A stretch of 64,000 nt of DNA from Eledone cirrhosa (GCA_964016885.1 OZ024740.1:293743217-293807216); one strand, 5' to 3'. Shown: positions 33,511 to 44,120, counted from the first letter of the stretch. Program-made: numbers and translations. Notes: generated by a model not told the origin, from the letters alone.

Positions 33511-33632
33511 TTGTATTGGCCGATAGTACTTCTTGTGGTTTTGATTGCCCCGATGAGTCCTTAATAGGACGAAACATTGTTGGCTAATAAAGACTTGTGA
33601 TGTATTGAAGGCTTCTTTGTTTTATTTTCATA
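33511..33632 (+). repeat. hammerhead-bearing repeat, plus copy
   Basis: Inverted partner of 32969-33092, about 95 percent identical by eye, from TTGTATTGGCCGATAGTAC to GCTTCTTTGTTTTATTTTC. Confidence 0.8.
33543..33583 (+). ncRNA. hammerhead ribozyme, U4-to-C mutant
   Basis: Same as the minus copy, but the core reads CCGATGA (U4 to C at 33551). The stem II loop is UAAU. Stems I-III are kept. It is probably inactive. Confidence 0.65.
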
Positions 33633-33734
33633 ATTCTTCGGCTCTGTTTAATTACATTGAGCTATACCTTTTACTGTCATTTCTATAATACGAAGAGGGT
33701 GTTTAACTCCAACACGCTCCAGTATTTTAATCCC

Positions 33735-33760
33735 TATATATATATATATGTATGTATATG

Positions 33761-33811
<51 letters not shown>

Positions 33812-34000
33812 GTATATAGATGTATATGTATGAGGGTATATATATATGTATATGTATATATATGTATATGTATGAGGGTATATGTATATATATATTTATG
33901 TATGTATATGTATGTACATATATATATATGTATGTGTATGTATGTATATGTATGTATGTATGTGTGTGTATATGTATGTATATGTATGTATGTATATATA
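33735..34000. repeat. TA/TATG microsatellite
   Basis: Long mixture of TA, TATG and TGTA units, forming the 3' border of the LINE at 34002. Confidence 0.95.
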
Positions 34001-34089
34001 TATAACTTTGAATAACTTTGAAATGTTTTGGCCAGTATTGGCCCAGGCCATGTCTAACTTAATAGCACCACCTGGCGAAGTCTTTCAAT

Positions 34090-37000
34090 TCAGGATTTGG
34101 GCACCATGGCCCATTCGAGAAGAGAATTACTGTTTGCGGAGACATATCCGGGTGTGGGTGGTTTGTCCGGGATTACTTGGAGGAATTTGTCCAAAGACTT
34201 CTTGAATTTTGTGTGGTCAGTTTCTGTTTTGACGTGTCCTGGTGTGATGTTGAAGAGAGCAGGGCCGATTGAGGTGAAATAATTGTGCCGTATTGTTGTT
34301 ATGAGTTGCGATTTAGATTTTTGAATGGGACGGATAGCACGGGGCCCAAGCCTTGGGTGTATCTTGAAGGCGATGCCAACATCATTTGGGCAGTGATGAT
34401 GGAACATTTTCCACATCATGCAGATAATATAACGCTCACGGCGACGTTGGAGTGAGTAAAGTTTCAGGTTTTCCAATCGACCCCAGTAGTCAAGGTCTGA
34501 CATGCCATCTATCTTTTTCGTGATTGCCCTTTGAGGAGCTTCAAGTTTCATGATACTTTGTTTCGTGTGGGGAGACCACAGTGGACAACAGTATTCAAGG
34601 TGTGGTCGGGCGAAAGTAGAGAAGAGAAGGATAATGGTGCGGGAATCTCTCGACTGGAAGGTTCTGAGGATCCAGGAACACATTCTGCGGGCCATGTCAA
34701 CTTTGCTGCTTATATGCGTGGTCCAGCTTATGTTGCTGTCCACGGTTACTCCCAAGTCTCTGATGTTGTTAGATGCCACGAGAGTTTCCCCGGAGGGAAG
34801 GGAGTACGGGAGTTTCAGAGCATCCTCTTTTCCAAAGTGGATCAGTTCGAATTTGTCTTCGTTCAGTAACATGTTGTTCTTTTCTGCCCATTGGGTAACA
34901 GCCAGTAGGTCTGACTGAAGGCTTATCCGGTCATCCACGCCATTGATGACCTTTTGGAGCTTGGAATCATCAGCGAAAATTTTAATGTTGCTGTGTTTGA
35001 TGATGTCAGTGATGTCATTAATATAGATGATAAAGAGAAGTGGGCCCAACACAGTGCCTTGTGGCACCCCACTACTGACTTTGGCTGGGCTTGATTTGAC
35101 TCCCTCAACTACAACATGTTGGGTTCTGTTTGACAGGAAGCTCTTGATCCACTGCAGCAGCTTTCCAGTGATACCAATATTGGACAGCTTTCTCAGTAGA
35201 ATGTTATGATCAACCCTGTCAAAGGCCTTGCTGAAATCAAGGTAGATAACATCAGTGTTGGAACCCTCTCCCAAGGCTCTCAAAATGTCATCAAAGTGAT
35301 GCAGTAGTTGCGTCAGGCAATCCCTTCCATTACGGAATCCATGCTGGTTGGAGTTCAGCATATTGTTACTCTCAAGGAAGTGGGTCATTCGCGATCTCAC
35401 CACTCGCTCAAATACCTTAATGATATGAGAGGTGAGTGAGATTGGACGGTAATTCACGGCAAGGGATTTGTTTCCCTTTTTGAAAACTGGGACAACAGAC
35501 TGGGATAGAAGGTTTTCTGGCACATATCCAGCATCCAGTGAGTTCCGCCACAGATTGGCAAGAGGAGAAGCAAGTTGGTGTTGACACGCCTTCAAGACAC
35601 AAGCAGGGAACCTATCGGGACCTACTGCTGAATTATGCTTGATTTCCTTTATTGCCGCCAAGACATCAGGGGCGCCAAACGTTATGTCCGATAAGGTGTA
35701 ATGGGGAGTAACATCGCCGATACAGCCCAGATCGGCCATATCAGGATTGCTGAAAACAGAGCAGTATTGTTTCTGCAGTATCTCACCCATGGTTTTAGCA
35801 TTGTCTTGAAGAGTGCCATTTTCATCAATTAGAGGGCCAACAGTAGAGCCAGTGATTTTGTGTTTTTTTGCAAATGAAAAGAACACTTTGGGATTGAGTT
35901 TGATCTTCTCAATGGCCCAGGCCTCTTCAGCTCTTCTCTGATTGTTGATGAGGGACATTATGTTATTTTGGAGGTTATGTTTTTTAATCTCTAGTGATGA
36001 AATGGCAGTCAAGTTGATGTGTTGCTGCTGACAGTATTTCAGCTTGTTGATTTTTTTGTTCGTTCTCTTAATTTTTCTGATGAGCGTTTTTCTATTTCTA
36101 GGGATTCTGCTCTTAGATTTGTTTATAGTTCTTAATGGGGTGTGTTTAGCACATATGTTTGTAACTGTCCACAAATGTCTGCCAGGACTTTTTGATGTTA
36201 GTGGGTGTATGAGTGTGCGTGAAGGACCAGTCGACATGTGCAAGATCATGACTGATCGCTTCCCAGTTTGCATTGTGGAAATCCATAGCGTCAAACGGAT
36301 GGACAGGAGAGATGACATTGGGTTTGTATATTGGACGGTGGAATCTCAGATCACAGAGAACCATGTCATGATCAGAGAGTAGAGTTTTCTCCACTGCAAT
36401 ATTGTGGATATTGTCAGTGTGATTGCTGAAAATTAAGTCTAGGACGTTTTTGTGGCACCTCGTTGGTTCGAGCACTAGTTGGGATAGGAAGAAATCATCC
36501 ATGAAGTCAAGAAGCGATTCCACAGCTTCCCTGTCAGAGGTTGAGTCAGAAGAACCTGGTGGCAGGGTGTTTGTGGACCAGTCAACTCTGGGGAGGTTGA
36601 AGTCCCCCATCATTAAGATGTTGTCAGGGTGACACTCTTGGATGAAACACTTTATGCTGTTGAGGCATTCCTTGAAGCATGGTACAGGCGTTTGGGGTGG
36701 CCTATAGAGCCCAACTACTAATAGGTTGTTGGTTTGACTGAATACAGTGACTGCCTCACAGTATCCATTAGTGAATATGTTCATAGCCTCTGTTGAGAAA
36801 GAATTATGGACATAAATGGCAGTTCCGCCCTTTCTTCTGCCAGCGCGATCAGCACGGATGGCTTTGAAATTTTTCACTTTCACCTCGGCTTCCAAGTGGA
36901 GGTTACTGAGATGGGTTTCAGTGAGGACGAAGAAAGGGATGTGGTTTGGATGGACATCAATCCAGTCCTCCAGGAATTTGATCTTCCATTTTTGAGTATT

Positions 37001-37108
37001 GGTGGAAGGGCTGATGCCTTGGGCGTTAAGCAAAAATGTAGAGGCGAGAGTGGATGGTTTTAATTGTTTTGGTGTGTTGTTAATTTGTTTGTTTGTTAAT
37101 GGCAGCAA
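34090..37108 (-). CDS. CR1-like LINE ORF2: endonuclease and reverse transcriptase
   Basis: The N-terminal endonuclease (37108-36146) has FFVLTETH, ILMMGDFNLPRVDW and LLSDHDMVLC, the expected catalytic boxes. RT (36318-34090 frame) has VNYRPISLTSHIIKVFERV, NQHGFRNGRDCLTQLL, VIYLDFSKAFDRVDH, SSGVPQGTVLGPLLFIIY and the catalytic IFADDSK. The CR1-type tail carries LEYCCPLWSPHTK and NYFTSIGPALFN. A single 1-nt frameshift near 36147 separates the two frames; otherwise about 1000 residues are open. The frame overlaps the end of ORF1 by 13 nt. Translation probably follows ORF1 by reinitiation. The first in-frame codon shown is TTG, and I cannot fix the start. Confidence 0.87.
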
Positions 37109-37845
37109 TGGGAGTTTGTGCAGTGGGGTGATAGTGGAGGGTGGTGCTGGGTGATAGCTCGAATGTTTTTTTCCAGTTCTTTTGCCAGATTCATTATGGC
37201 TAAAAAAGAGGAAGAAGTATCCTGTTTAGAAGACTGTTGGTGACTGTGGTAGTGGTTATTTTTATGTAGGTTATGGTTTTTGTTTTTGCTTTTATTTTTA
37301 ATTTTATTTTCATTTATCCGACGGGTCCCCGGGAGATGGGTAAAGGGACAATCCCGGTCTAAACACAATCTGTCTCGCAGGGAAAAACGGCAGATTTGTG
37401 GATTCCTTGTTTGAGTTATTGGTGGTTGTGTTGGTGTTAAATTAGAGTATGTATTATGGTGGTGGCTGTTTGTGGGGATAGATCGTTTTGTCCTAGGTAA
37501 ATGGGTGAATTTGCAGCCACTATCCGTACATATTCTATAGCGTAGAGAGTAGCGGCAAATGATGGGGTTTCGAGTGGGTGGGTATGTGGGTGTGGGTGTT
37601 GTGAGAGGTGTAGATGATGGTTTGGGTAGGATTTGACGACCTTTGTGGACTGTGAGAGGGAGAGTTCTTGTTCTGGTATTAGAAGGTAAATTCCTTGACA
37701 TAGCAGTAGACAAAAATGTTGTAGTAGTAGTAGTAGTAGTAGGCAGAGATGTTGGCAGTGGTGATGATTGGACTGCTGGGCCAGAGAAAGGATGTGGCGT
37801 TTCATGCTGTGAGACAGAGGCTACTGGGGGGGTCAATAGTTTCAT
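37096..37845 (-). CDS. CR1-like LINE ORF1, C-terminal frame with CCCH fingers
   Basis: A 249-residue frame with Pro/Thr-rich N-terminus. Two near-identical zinc motifs have C-x8-C-x4-C-x3-H spacing: CRYSLRYRICTDSGCKFTH near residue 96 and CRFSLRDRLCLDRDCPFTH near residue 152. A Lys/Asn-rich basic stretch and a short helical end (MNLAKELEKNIRAIT) follow. CCCH fingers usually bind RNA, which fits an ORF1 nucleic-acid chaperone. It probably continues the frame of 37802-38272: the two overlap at a run of seven C (37826-37832), where one indel or slippage would fuse them. Confidence 0.7.
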   Translation of the reverse strand: MKLLTPPVASVSQHETPHPFSGPAVQSSPLPTSLPTTTTTTTTFLSTAMSRNLPSNTRTRTLPLTVHKGRQILPKPSSTPLTTPTPTYPPTRNPIICRYSLRYRICTDSGCKFTHLPRTKRSIPTNSHHHNTYSNLTPTQPPITQTRNPQICRFSLRDRLCLDRDCPFTHLPGTRRINENKIKNKSKNKNHNLHKNNHYHSHQQSSKQDTSSSFLAIMNLAKELEKNIRAITQHHPPLSPHCTNSHCCH

Positions 37846-38272
37846 TTAGTAGATCGGCCATTGTTGATGAATCAAGGAGTGGTTCACACTGTTGTTGTCG
37901 TTGTTGTTGTTGCTGTTGTTGATGTTGTTGTTGTAGCTGTTGTTGATGTTGTTGTTGTAGCTGTTGTTGTTGTTGTTGCTGTTGTAGCTGCTGTTGTTGT
38001 TGTTGCTGCTGCTGAACAGCATTCGAAGAGAAAACACACCGTAGTTTATCCAAATGTTTATTGATTAATTTAAAAGCAATTTCGATTTGCTTTAATTTAT
38101 TTTGAATCTGTTGTTCAGATCGAGTTTTCAAAAATTGAACTGTACGTTTAGCAATGTCGTTCAGAGATGAAGCATCTATATTTTCTGTTTGGGAAAGGCA
38201 ATGCCATGTGTTTATTAGAATGTCGATTTCATTATCAGACCAGTTCTGTTTGGATTTTTGCTGGTTAGCCAT
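37802..38272 (-). CDS. CR1-like LINE ORF1, N-terminal frame with Myb-like domain and polyQ
   Basis: A 156-residue frame from an ATG at 38270-38272 (MANQQKSKQNWSDNEIDIL). The first 70 residues look like a Myb/SANT or MADF-type helix bundle (NWSDNEIDILINTW...LNDIAKRTVQFLKTRSEQQ). A polyglutamine tract (residues about 88-130) follows from (CAG/CAA)n at 37890-38015. The frame ends 20 residues after the seven-C run shared with the CCCH frame. The combination of Myb-like, polyQ and CCCH is unusual for a LINE ORF1. The Myb assignment is by eye. Confidence 0.62.
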   Translation of the reverse strand: MANQQKSKQNWSDNEIDILINTWHCLSQTENIDASSLNDIAKRTVQFLKTRSEQQIQNKLKQIEIAFKLINKHLDKLRCVFSSNAVQQQQQQQQQLQQQQQQQQLQQQHQQQLQQQHQQQQQQQRQQQCEPLLDSSTMADLLNETIDPPSSLCLTA

Positions 38273-38285
38273 TCTAGTTTTGAGT

Positions 38286-38880
38286 GTGTGTGTGTTTTAG
38301 TTAAGTATTTCAATATATATATATATTTTTTTTAATTTATTTTTGATTTATTTTTGTTTTTTGTTTTTCTTGTGTGTGGGTGAGAAGCGTATATATATAA
38401 ATATGAGTATATATATATATATATGTATATTCTGGTTATTTGAAATTAATTAAGTTAATGAAAAGACGAAAGTATATAATAATAATTTGTAGTTAAAGGA
38501 AAATGTACTCACAAGTTCGTGTGTGTGTGTTTTAGTTAAGTATTTCAATATATATATATTTTTTTTAAATTTATTTTTGATTTATTTTTGTTTTTTGTTT
38601 TTCTTGTGTGTGAGTGAGAAGCGTATATATATAAATATGAGTATATATATATATATATGTATATTCTGGTTATTTGAAATTAATTAAGTTAATGAAAAGA
38701 CGAAAGTATATAATAATAATTTGTAGTTAAAGGAAAATGTACTCACAAGTTCGAAAACACGTGGTTTCAAATATATAATAATATAGATGTATGAAAAATG
38801 TATTAACCGGTCAATTTTCAAATATATAATAATATAGATGTATGAAAATGTATTAACCGGTCAATTTTTGTTTGTTTGGT
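38286..38880 (-). promoter_or_regulatory. tandem repeats in LINE 5' UTR
   Basis: Two copies of a 235-bp unit (landmark TTTTAGTTAAGTATTTCAAT at 38295 and 38530). Two copies of a 53-54 bp unit (GTATTAACCGGTCAATTTT) follow at about 38766-38873. They lie directly upstream of the ORF1 ATG. Tandem monomers in this position act as promoters in some mammalian L1s; a promoter role here is inference. Confidence 0.6.
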
Positions 38881-39282
38881 TTTGTCTTGTGGTTTTGTTT
38901 TGTGGCTGTGTGACTTGCTGCTTACTCGGGGAGAGAAGTAAAAACACGTCCTTATACTTCAACTGCTCAACTGCTATATATATATATATAGTGACGAAAC
39001 ATAAGTCAATTGCATGAACTAGTATTTTCTTTGACCTCATGCCCAGCTGTAGTCGGCACTATAAACGCATGACTGGGTCTCCTCCACTCCCTCTCCCTCT
39101 TTCTCCTACTGACAGGTTCAGCTACCCCTTCCCTCCACAAATTGCCATGATAGAATTATTATGTATCAACAACAACCTTTTGACCAATCCTTGTGACAAT
39201 CACTTTTACCATATATGGAATTACCCTTTGAGAAGCTCGGCTATTCAAATACCAGGATAAAAATTTTCATTTAGTCCAGAAT

Positions 39283-39300
39283 AAGCCGTCGAAACGGCTT
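39283..39300. other. 7-bp perfect hairpin
   Basis: AAGCCGT, loop CGAA, ACGGCTT. Partly repeated complement CAGCCGTCGG lies 9 bp downstream. It stands just before a long TA tract and may be the structured end of an unidentified retroelement. Confidence 0.4.
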
Positions 39301-39330
39301 GAGCTCAGCCGTCGGGGTCCTACTCGTTCC

Positions 39331-39331
<1 letters not shown>

Positions 39332-39379
<48 letters not shown>

Positions 39380-39474
39380 GTATATGTATGTGTATGTATG
39401 TATGTGTGTGTATATATATAAATATATACATATATGTATGCATATGTATATATATATGTATGTATATGTATGCT

Positions 39475-39507
<33 letters not shown>

Positions 39508-39713
39508 GAATGTGTATATATATATGTATGTATATGTATGCATATATATATATGTATGTATATGTATGCATATATATGTATATGTATGCATATATATATA
39601 TATATGTATATATATATTTATGAATGTATATATATATATGTATGTATATGTATGTATATATATATATATAAATGTGTATATATATATGTATTTGTATGTG
39701 TATATATATATGA

Positions 39714-39761
<48 letters not shown>

Positions 39762-39779
39762 GTATGTATATATATATGA

Positions 39780-39821
<42 letters not shown>

Positions 39822-39852
39822 GTATGTATATATGTATGTATATGTATGTATT
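39332..39852. repeat. TA/TATG/TGAATG microsatellite, ~520 bp
   Basis: Continuous mixture of TA, TATG and GAATG units. It generates several spurious long frames rich in Ile and Tyr. Confidence 0.97.
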
Positions 39853-40320
39853 CTTTTTTATAGTGAGCAAAGGCACTGCACAAAGCCAGTCCCACTCTCT
39901 TAACCAAGATGATATTTACCAAAAAGAATAACAAGTCAACATCATTGGATACCATCAGGGTTGCAGGTGTTATATCAGAGTTTTCCTTCTCCTAGAATTC
40001 TGCCTTGACAAAGGCTAACGGGTCATCTCTCCCGGTAATTTTGGATGGCCTTTGACTCTTAAGAGTCTTGACTATAAAAGCTTCAGGGCACAGGCATTGC
40101 TTTATATCTGGAGATCTCTCTGCACTTGTCGTTACATGGTACCATGGGCCCAGCACTATGTGTCAATAATTTTCACAAGTGTAGTGTCTGTACCAGAGTT
40201 TTCAAATCCCTGGCTGGACTAAAAAGTCACACTCGTTCAGCGCATCGGTAGGGGTTCTCCTACATGGATATAAAGTAGTGGCCGTACTCGAAAACGAGTT
40301 GGCAGCCACCATGTATATAT
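39853..40320 (+). mobile_element. C2H2-LINE derivative with 5' inversion
   Basis: The right part (40069-40310) is in plus orientation and encodes the terminal finger ([17 protein letters not shown], stop after AHR). The left part (39860-40068) is the reverse complement of the segment that should precede it. Its start (TAGTGAGCAAAGG) complements the end of the missing plus segment. The two parts meet at a few shared bases (ACTA). This is the twin-priming signature known from L1 insertions. Confidence 0.78.
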
Positions 40321-40349
40321 ATATACGTGTATGTATGTATATATATATA

Positions 40350-40775
40350 TCCGGGAGAGATGACCCCTTAGCCTTTGTCAAGGCAGAATTCTAGGAGAAG
40401 GAAAACTCTGATATAACACCTGCAACCCTTATGGTATCCAATGATGTTGACTTGTTCTTCTTTTTGGTAAATATCATCTTGGTTAAGAGGGTGGGACTGG
40501 CTTTGTGCAGTGCCTTTGCTCACTATAAAAGCTTCACGGCACAGGCATTGCTTTATATCTGGAGATCTCTCTGCACTTGTCGTCACATGGTGCCATGGGC
40601 CCAGCGCTATGTGTCAATAATTTTCACAGGTGTAGTGTTTGTACCAGAGTTTTTAAGTCGCTGGCTGGACTAAAAAGTCACACTTGTTTAGCGCATCGGT
40701 AGGGTTTCTCCTACATGGATATAAAGTAGTGGCCGTACTCGAAAACGAGTTGGCAGCCACCATATGTATGTATAT
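40350..40775 (+). mobile_element. C2H2-LINE derivative, 5' truncated
   Basis: Starts at GGGAGAGATGACCCCTTAG and continues through GCACAGGCATTGCTTTATAT and a terminal finger frame ([17 protein letters not shown]). It ends GGCAGCCACCATATGTATG with a TA/TATG tail. It is 5' truncated compared with 17768-18345, whose interior it matches closely. Confidence 0.78.
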
Positions 40776-40924
40776 ATATATATATATGTATATGTATGTA
40801 TATATGTATGTATATGTATGTATATATATATATATGAATGTATATATATATATGTATGAATGTATATATATATATGTATATGTATGTATATATATATATG
40901 AATGTATATATATATATGAATGTA
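40776..40924. repeat. TA/TATG/GAATG microsatellite
   Basis: Microsatellite between two elements. Confidence 0.95.
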
Positions 40925-41285
40925 TCGAAAAGTTGTGAGTTCAATTCTCAGACCGGATGATGTGTTGTTTCCTTGAACAAGACACTTTATTTCACATTGC
41001 TCCAGTTTACTCAGCTGTAGAAATGAGATGATAGGACTGGGGTCCCTATCATTCCACTGCAAAGTGGACGTGGAGGTGCCACAGCAAAAAAGCACCCAGC
41101 CCACACTGTAAAGTGGATGTCTAGGCACCACGGAAAAAAAGCACCCAGCACTCACTGTAAATGAGGTTAGTGTTAGGAAGGGCATCCAGCTGTAGAAATC
41201 AAGCTAGAATCAGTTCCCATCCCACCCTTGCAATCAGGGAAAAGTGGACGTAAAAATGATGAAGAGGATGATGATGATGATATAT
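40925..41285 (+). mobile_element. SINE with CATCAT-family LINE tail
   Basis: The head keeps a B-box-like GTGAGTTCAATTCTC, then CTTGAACAAGACACTTTATT and TGCTCCAGTTTACTCAGCTG. The tail repeats AAAAAGCACCCAGC twice, then has GTTAGGAAGGGCATCCAGCT and ends in (GAT)n at 41260-41282. The tail is homologous to the 3' UTR of the PHD-domain LINE, as in stringent LINE/SINE pairs. A related head with the A-box part is at 56590-56860. Confidence 0.75.
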
Positions 41286-41299
41286 ACATATTGTGTCAG

Positions 41300-44120
41300 G
41301 TTGCTCTCGAGTGCTACATGTAACCCAGTACTACCTGTCTCATTGTCTGGTCATCAGCGACTAAACCGGCAACCCCACCAAGCAAGCTTGGTGAGGAGGG
41401 TCATATTTGGACACCCTGCGGGATGAAATACAAGACCTGGCAAAGGGAGGAGGAATACAGCAGAGTCAACGGCCATCCAAATAGTACTTTTTTTTTCTTT
41501 TTTACATGGGAGTGAAGGGCCCCCAGTTTTTGTCACAACATCTTTCTAGGAGAGGGAAACTCGGAAAAAAAAACCTGAGGCTTCGGAAGCACCCGATGAT
41601 GTTGACCAGTTCTCCTTTTTGGGTAGTGTTTTTGATGCTCAGAGAGTGGGATGCTCAGAGAGTGGTCAAGTGCAAGGCCTTTTCCCACTTAAAAAAACCT
41701 TCAAAGCACAGGCATCGCTTGTTCAGGATCTGTTACAGGTTCGTGTGGCTGGCCGTAGCCTAAATGTGCACCAAAATCTATGATGACAGATGATAACCTG
41801 AAGTCAATGGCAGTAAGGGTTCTGGGACTTATTGTGAAGGGGCTGGCCCGGCAGGTGTCCCATGGCACCGGAATGTGGGCCTGGTCATCATCCTACAACT
41901 GCAAAGGGTTCAAACCTCTGAATATTGGATGCTGGAATGTAAGAAATTTACTTGATTCCCAGTCCAGTGAAACTCGCCCTGAAAGAAGATCTGCTTTGGT
42001 GTCGAGGGAACTCAATAGCATGGACATCGTTGCTTTTTCAGAAATGAGATTGGCAGGTGAGGGTCAATTCACAGAACAGAAGGGAGGATATACCTTCTAT
42101 TGGAGTGGTGGAGCAGAGGGTTGTAGGAGAGAGGCAGGGGTCGCATTTGCTGTCAGGAATGGAATCGTCTCAAAGCTGGAAAATCTTCGTTGTGGATTCA
42201 ATGATCGGATAATGTCCACGAGAGTCCCTCTGATTCAAAACTGCTTTGTGACTCTGGTCAGTGTGTACGCTCCTACCATGTGTGCCAGTGATGACAAAAA
42301 ACTAAGTTTCTACATGTTTGTGAGAGAGGTCATCCATGGTGTACCTTATGCAGACAAGATTGTCATCCTTGGAGATTTTAATGCACGCGTTGGTAATGAC
42401 TGTGAAGCTTGGAGTCTGATGGGCAAGCATAGAATAGGTTAGTGCAATAACAATGGCCTACTTCTGTTGCAGATGTGCACTGAGATGGATCTTGTTGGGA
42501 ACATGCTCTTTCAGCAGAAAGACAAATATAAGACAACTTGGATGCATCCAGGTTCCAAGAAGTGGCACCTTATTGACTTTGTTTTAATGAGGAAACGTGA
42601 TATCAGGGTCATACCAATAGAAAGCATAAAGTCTGGATCGGTGAAAATGATGCAGTGATCCACACCTTGCTTGAGGAGAAACAAAAACTGCTGACATCAT
42701 TGTTGTGTAAGACACGTTCTGACTTTAGTGACCAGACCTTCAGGCAAATCAAGGCACGTGTGCAACATCGATTGAGAGTCATGCAAGATACTTGGTGGAG
42801 CCAAAAGGCTGATAAAATCCAGAAGGCCTCAGATAGACATGATACAAAGCTCTTATACAGTCTGCTCAGAGAGGTGTATGGTCCAACTGGTTCACAAATA
42901 TCACCACTTCGCTCCAGGGATGGCAAGGAATTGCTCAGAGATCTGAAGGAAATCCTTATCAGGTGGCATGACCACTTTGATGAGCTTTTCAACAGACCAT
43001 CAGAAATTGATGATGAGTTCATCCGGTCAATTCCATCCAAACCTACAAAGCTGGCAATGGCTGATCCTCTTTCATTTGATGAGGTGGCGAGGGCCATTGC
43101 CAAATTAAACAGCAGCAAGTAATCTGGAATGGATGGACTGAGTGCCAAGATTTTCAAGTGTGTTGGTGATAACTTCTTAAACCGCCTCACTGATCTCCTT
43201 GTGAATGTTTGGAATGAAGAAGATGTGCCACAGGACTGGAAAGATGCATTGATGGTGGTACTTTACAAAGGAAAGGGAGCCAACGATAACTGTGGCAACT
43301 GCAGAGGTATCTCACTGTTATCTGTGGCTGGGAACATCTTGTGCAGGATTTTGTTGGACAGATTGATACAGCACATTGCTGTTGAGGTACTTTCTGAGTC
43401 CCAATGTCGCTTTAGGAATGGCAGAGGCACTGTTGACATGATCTCAGCCAAACAACTTCAAGAGAAATGCATTGAGCAGTGCATGGACTTATACCAATTT
43501 TTTATAGATCTGACCGAGGCATTTGACACCGTTAATCGGAAGGTTTTGTGGGTTATTTTGGAGAGATTGGGCTATCCTGAAAAGTTTGTGAACATTCTGA
43601 AACTCTTCCACGATGACATGCAGGCATGGGTGAATGTTGGAGGTAAACTGTCTGAGCCAATCTCGGTTGAAAATGTTGTCAAGCAGGGTGATATACCTGC
43701 ACCAACTTTGTTTTCCTTGTATTTCGCAATGGTGTATTTCATGGCATTCAGGGATTGTCAACACGGTATCTATTTCAAATATCGCACTTCTGGCAAGTTG
43801 TTTAACCTTAGGTGTCTCACTGCTAACACTAAGGTACTGAGTACCTTGATCAGAGAATTTTTATATGCAGATGATTGTGATCTCTTTGCACACTCCTAGA
43901 GTGACATGCAACACCTTATGAATTCTTTTTCCAATGCATGCAGTGCTTTGGGACTGACAATCGGTCTTTAAGAAGACTGTCGTCATGTACCAACCTGCTC
44001 CGGATAAAGTTTTGAATGAACCCTCCATATACGGTCAAAAGCTGAAGGCTGCTGACACATTTGTGTATTTGGGGAGTACTCTGAGTGTGGCCTGCTCTCT
44101 GGATGCAGAAGTTGGTCTAC
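41300..44120 (+). pseudogene. C2H2-type LINE: 5' UTR, endonuclease and RT, 3' truncated
   Basis: The 5' UTR (41300-41779) is the parent of the short derivatives. From 41780 the protein has NIGCWNVRNLLDSQ, FSEMRLAGEG, VILGDFNARVG and TTWMHPGSKKWHLIDFVLM. RT has NCRGISLLSVAGNIL, IDLTEAFDTVN, VKQGDIPAPTLFSLYFA and [11 protein letters not shown]. Compared with the copy at 29100, about 110 codons around 42630 are deleted, removing the last endonuclease box (SDH/TDH). Stops are TAG 42440, TAA 43120 and TAG 43897, with an extra T near 43967. It ends inside the thumb (YLGSTLSVACSLDAEVGLHV) at the palindrome, so the finger region is lost. Confidence 0.88.

Larger units (their letters stand above)
34002..38970 (-). 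mobile_element. two-ORF CR1-like LINE, nearly intact
   Basis: Runs from a 5' UTR with tandem repeats (38286-38880) through ORF1 (38272-37096) and ORF2 (37108-34090). The 3' end is two copies of a 10-bp unit (TAACTTTGAA on the plus strand, 34002-34021). Short 3' terminal direct repeats are a CR1/L2 habit. Only one break in each ORF is visible, so this is the youngest full-length LINE in the window. Confidence 0.85.

Noticed and set aside
39271..39955. Long open frames rich in Ile, Tyr, His (also at 16505-17297 edges, 17538-17898, 18278-18712, 32627-32995, 33752-34205)
   Set aside because: They are translations of TA/TATG microsatellites. A stop-free period in several frames on both strands is expected from the repeat itself.
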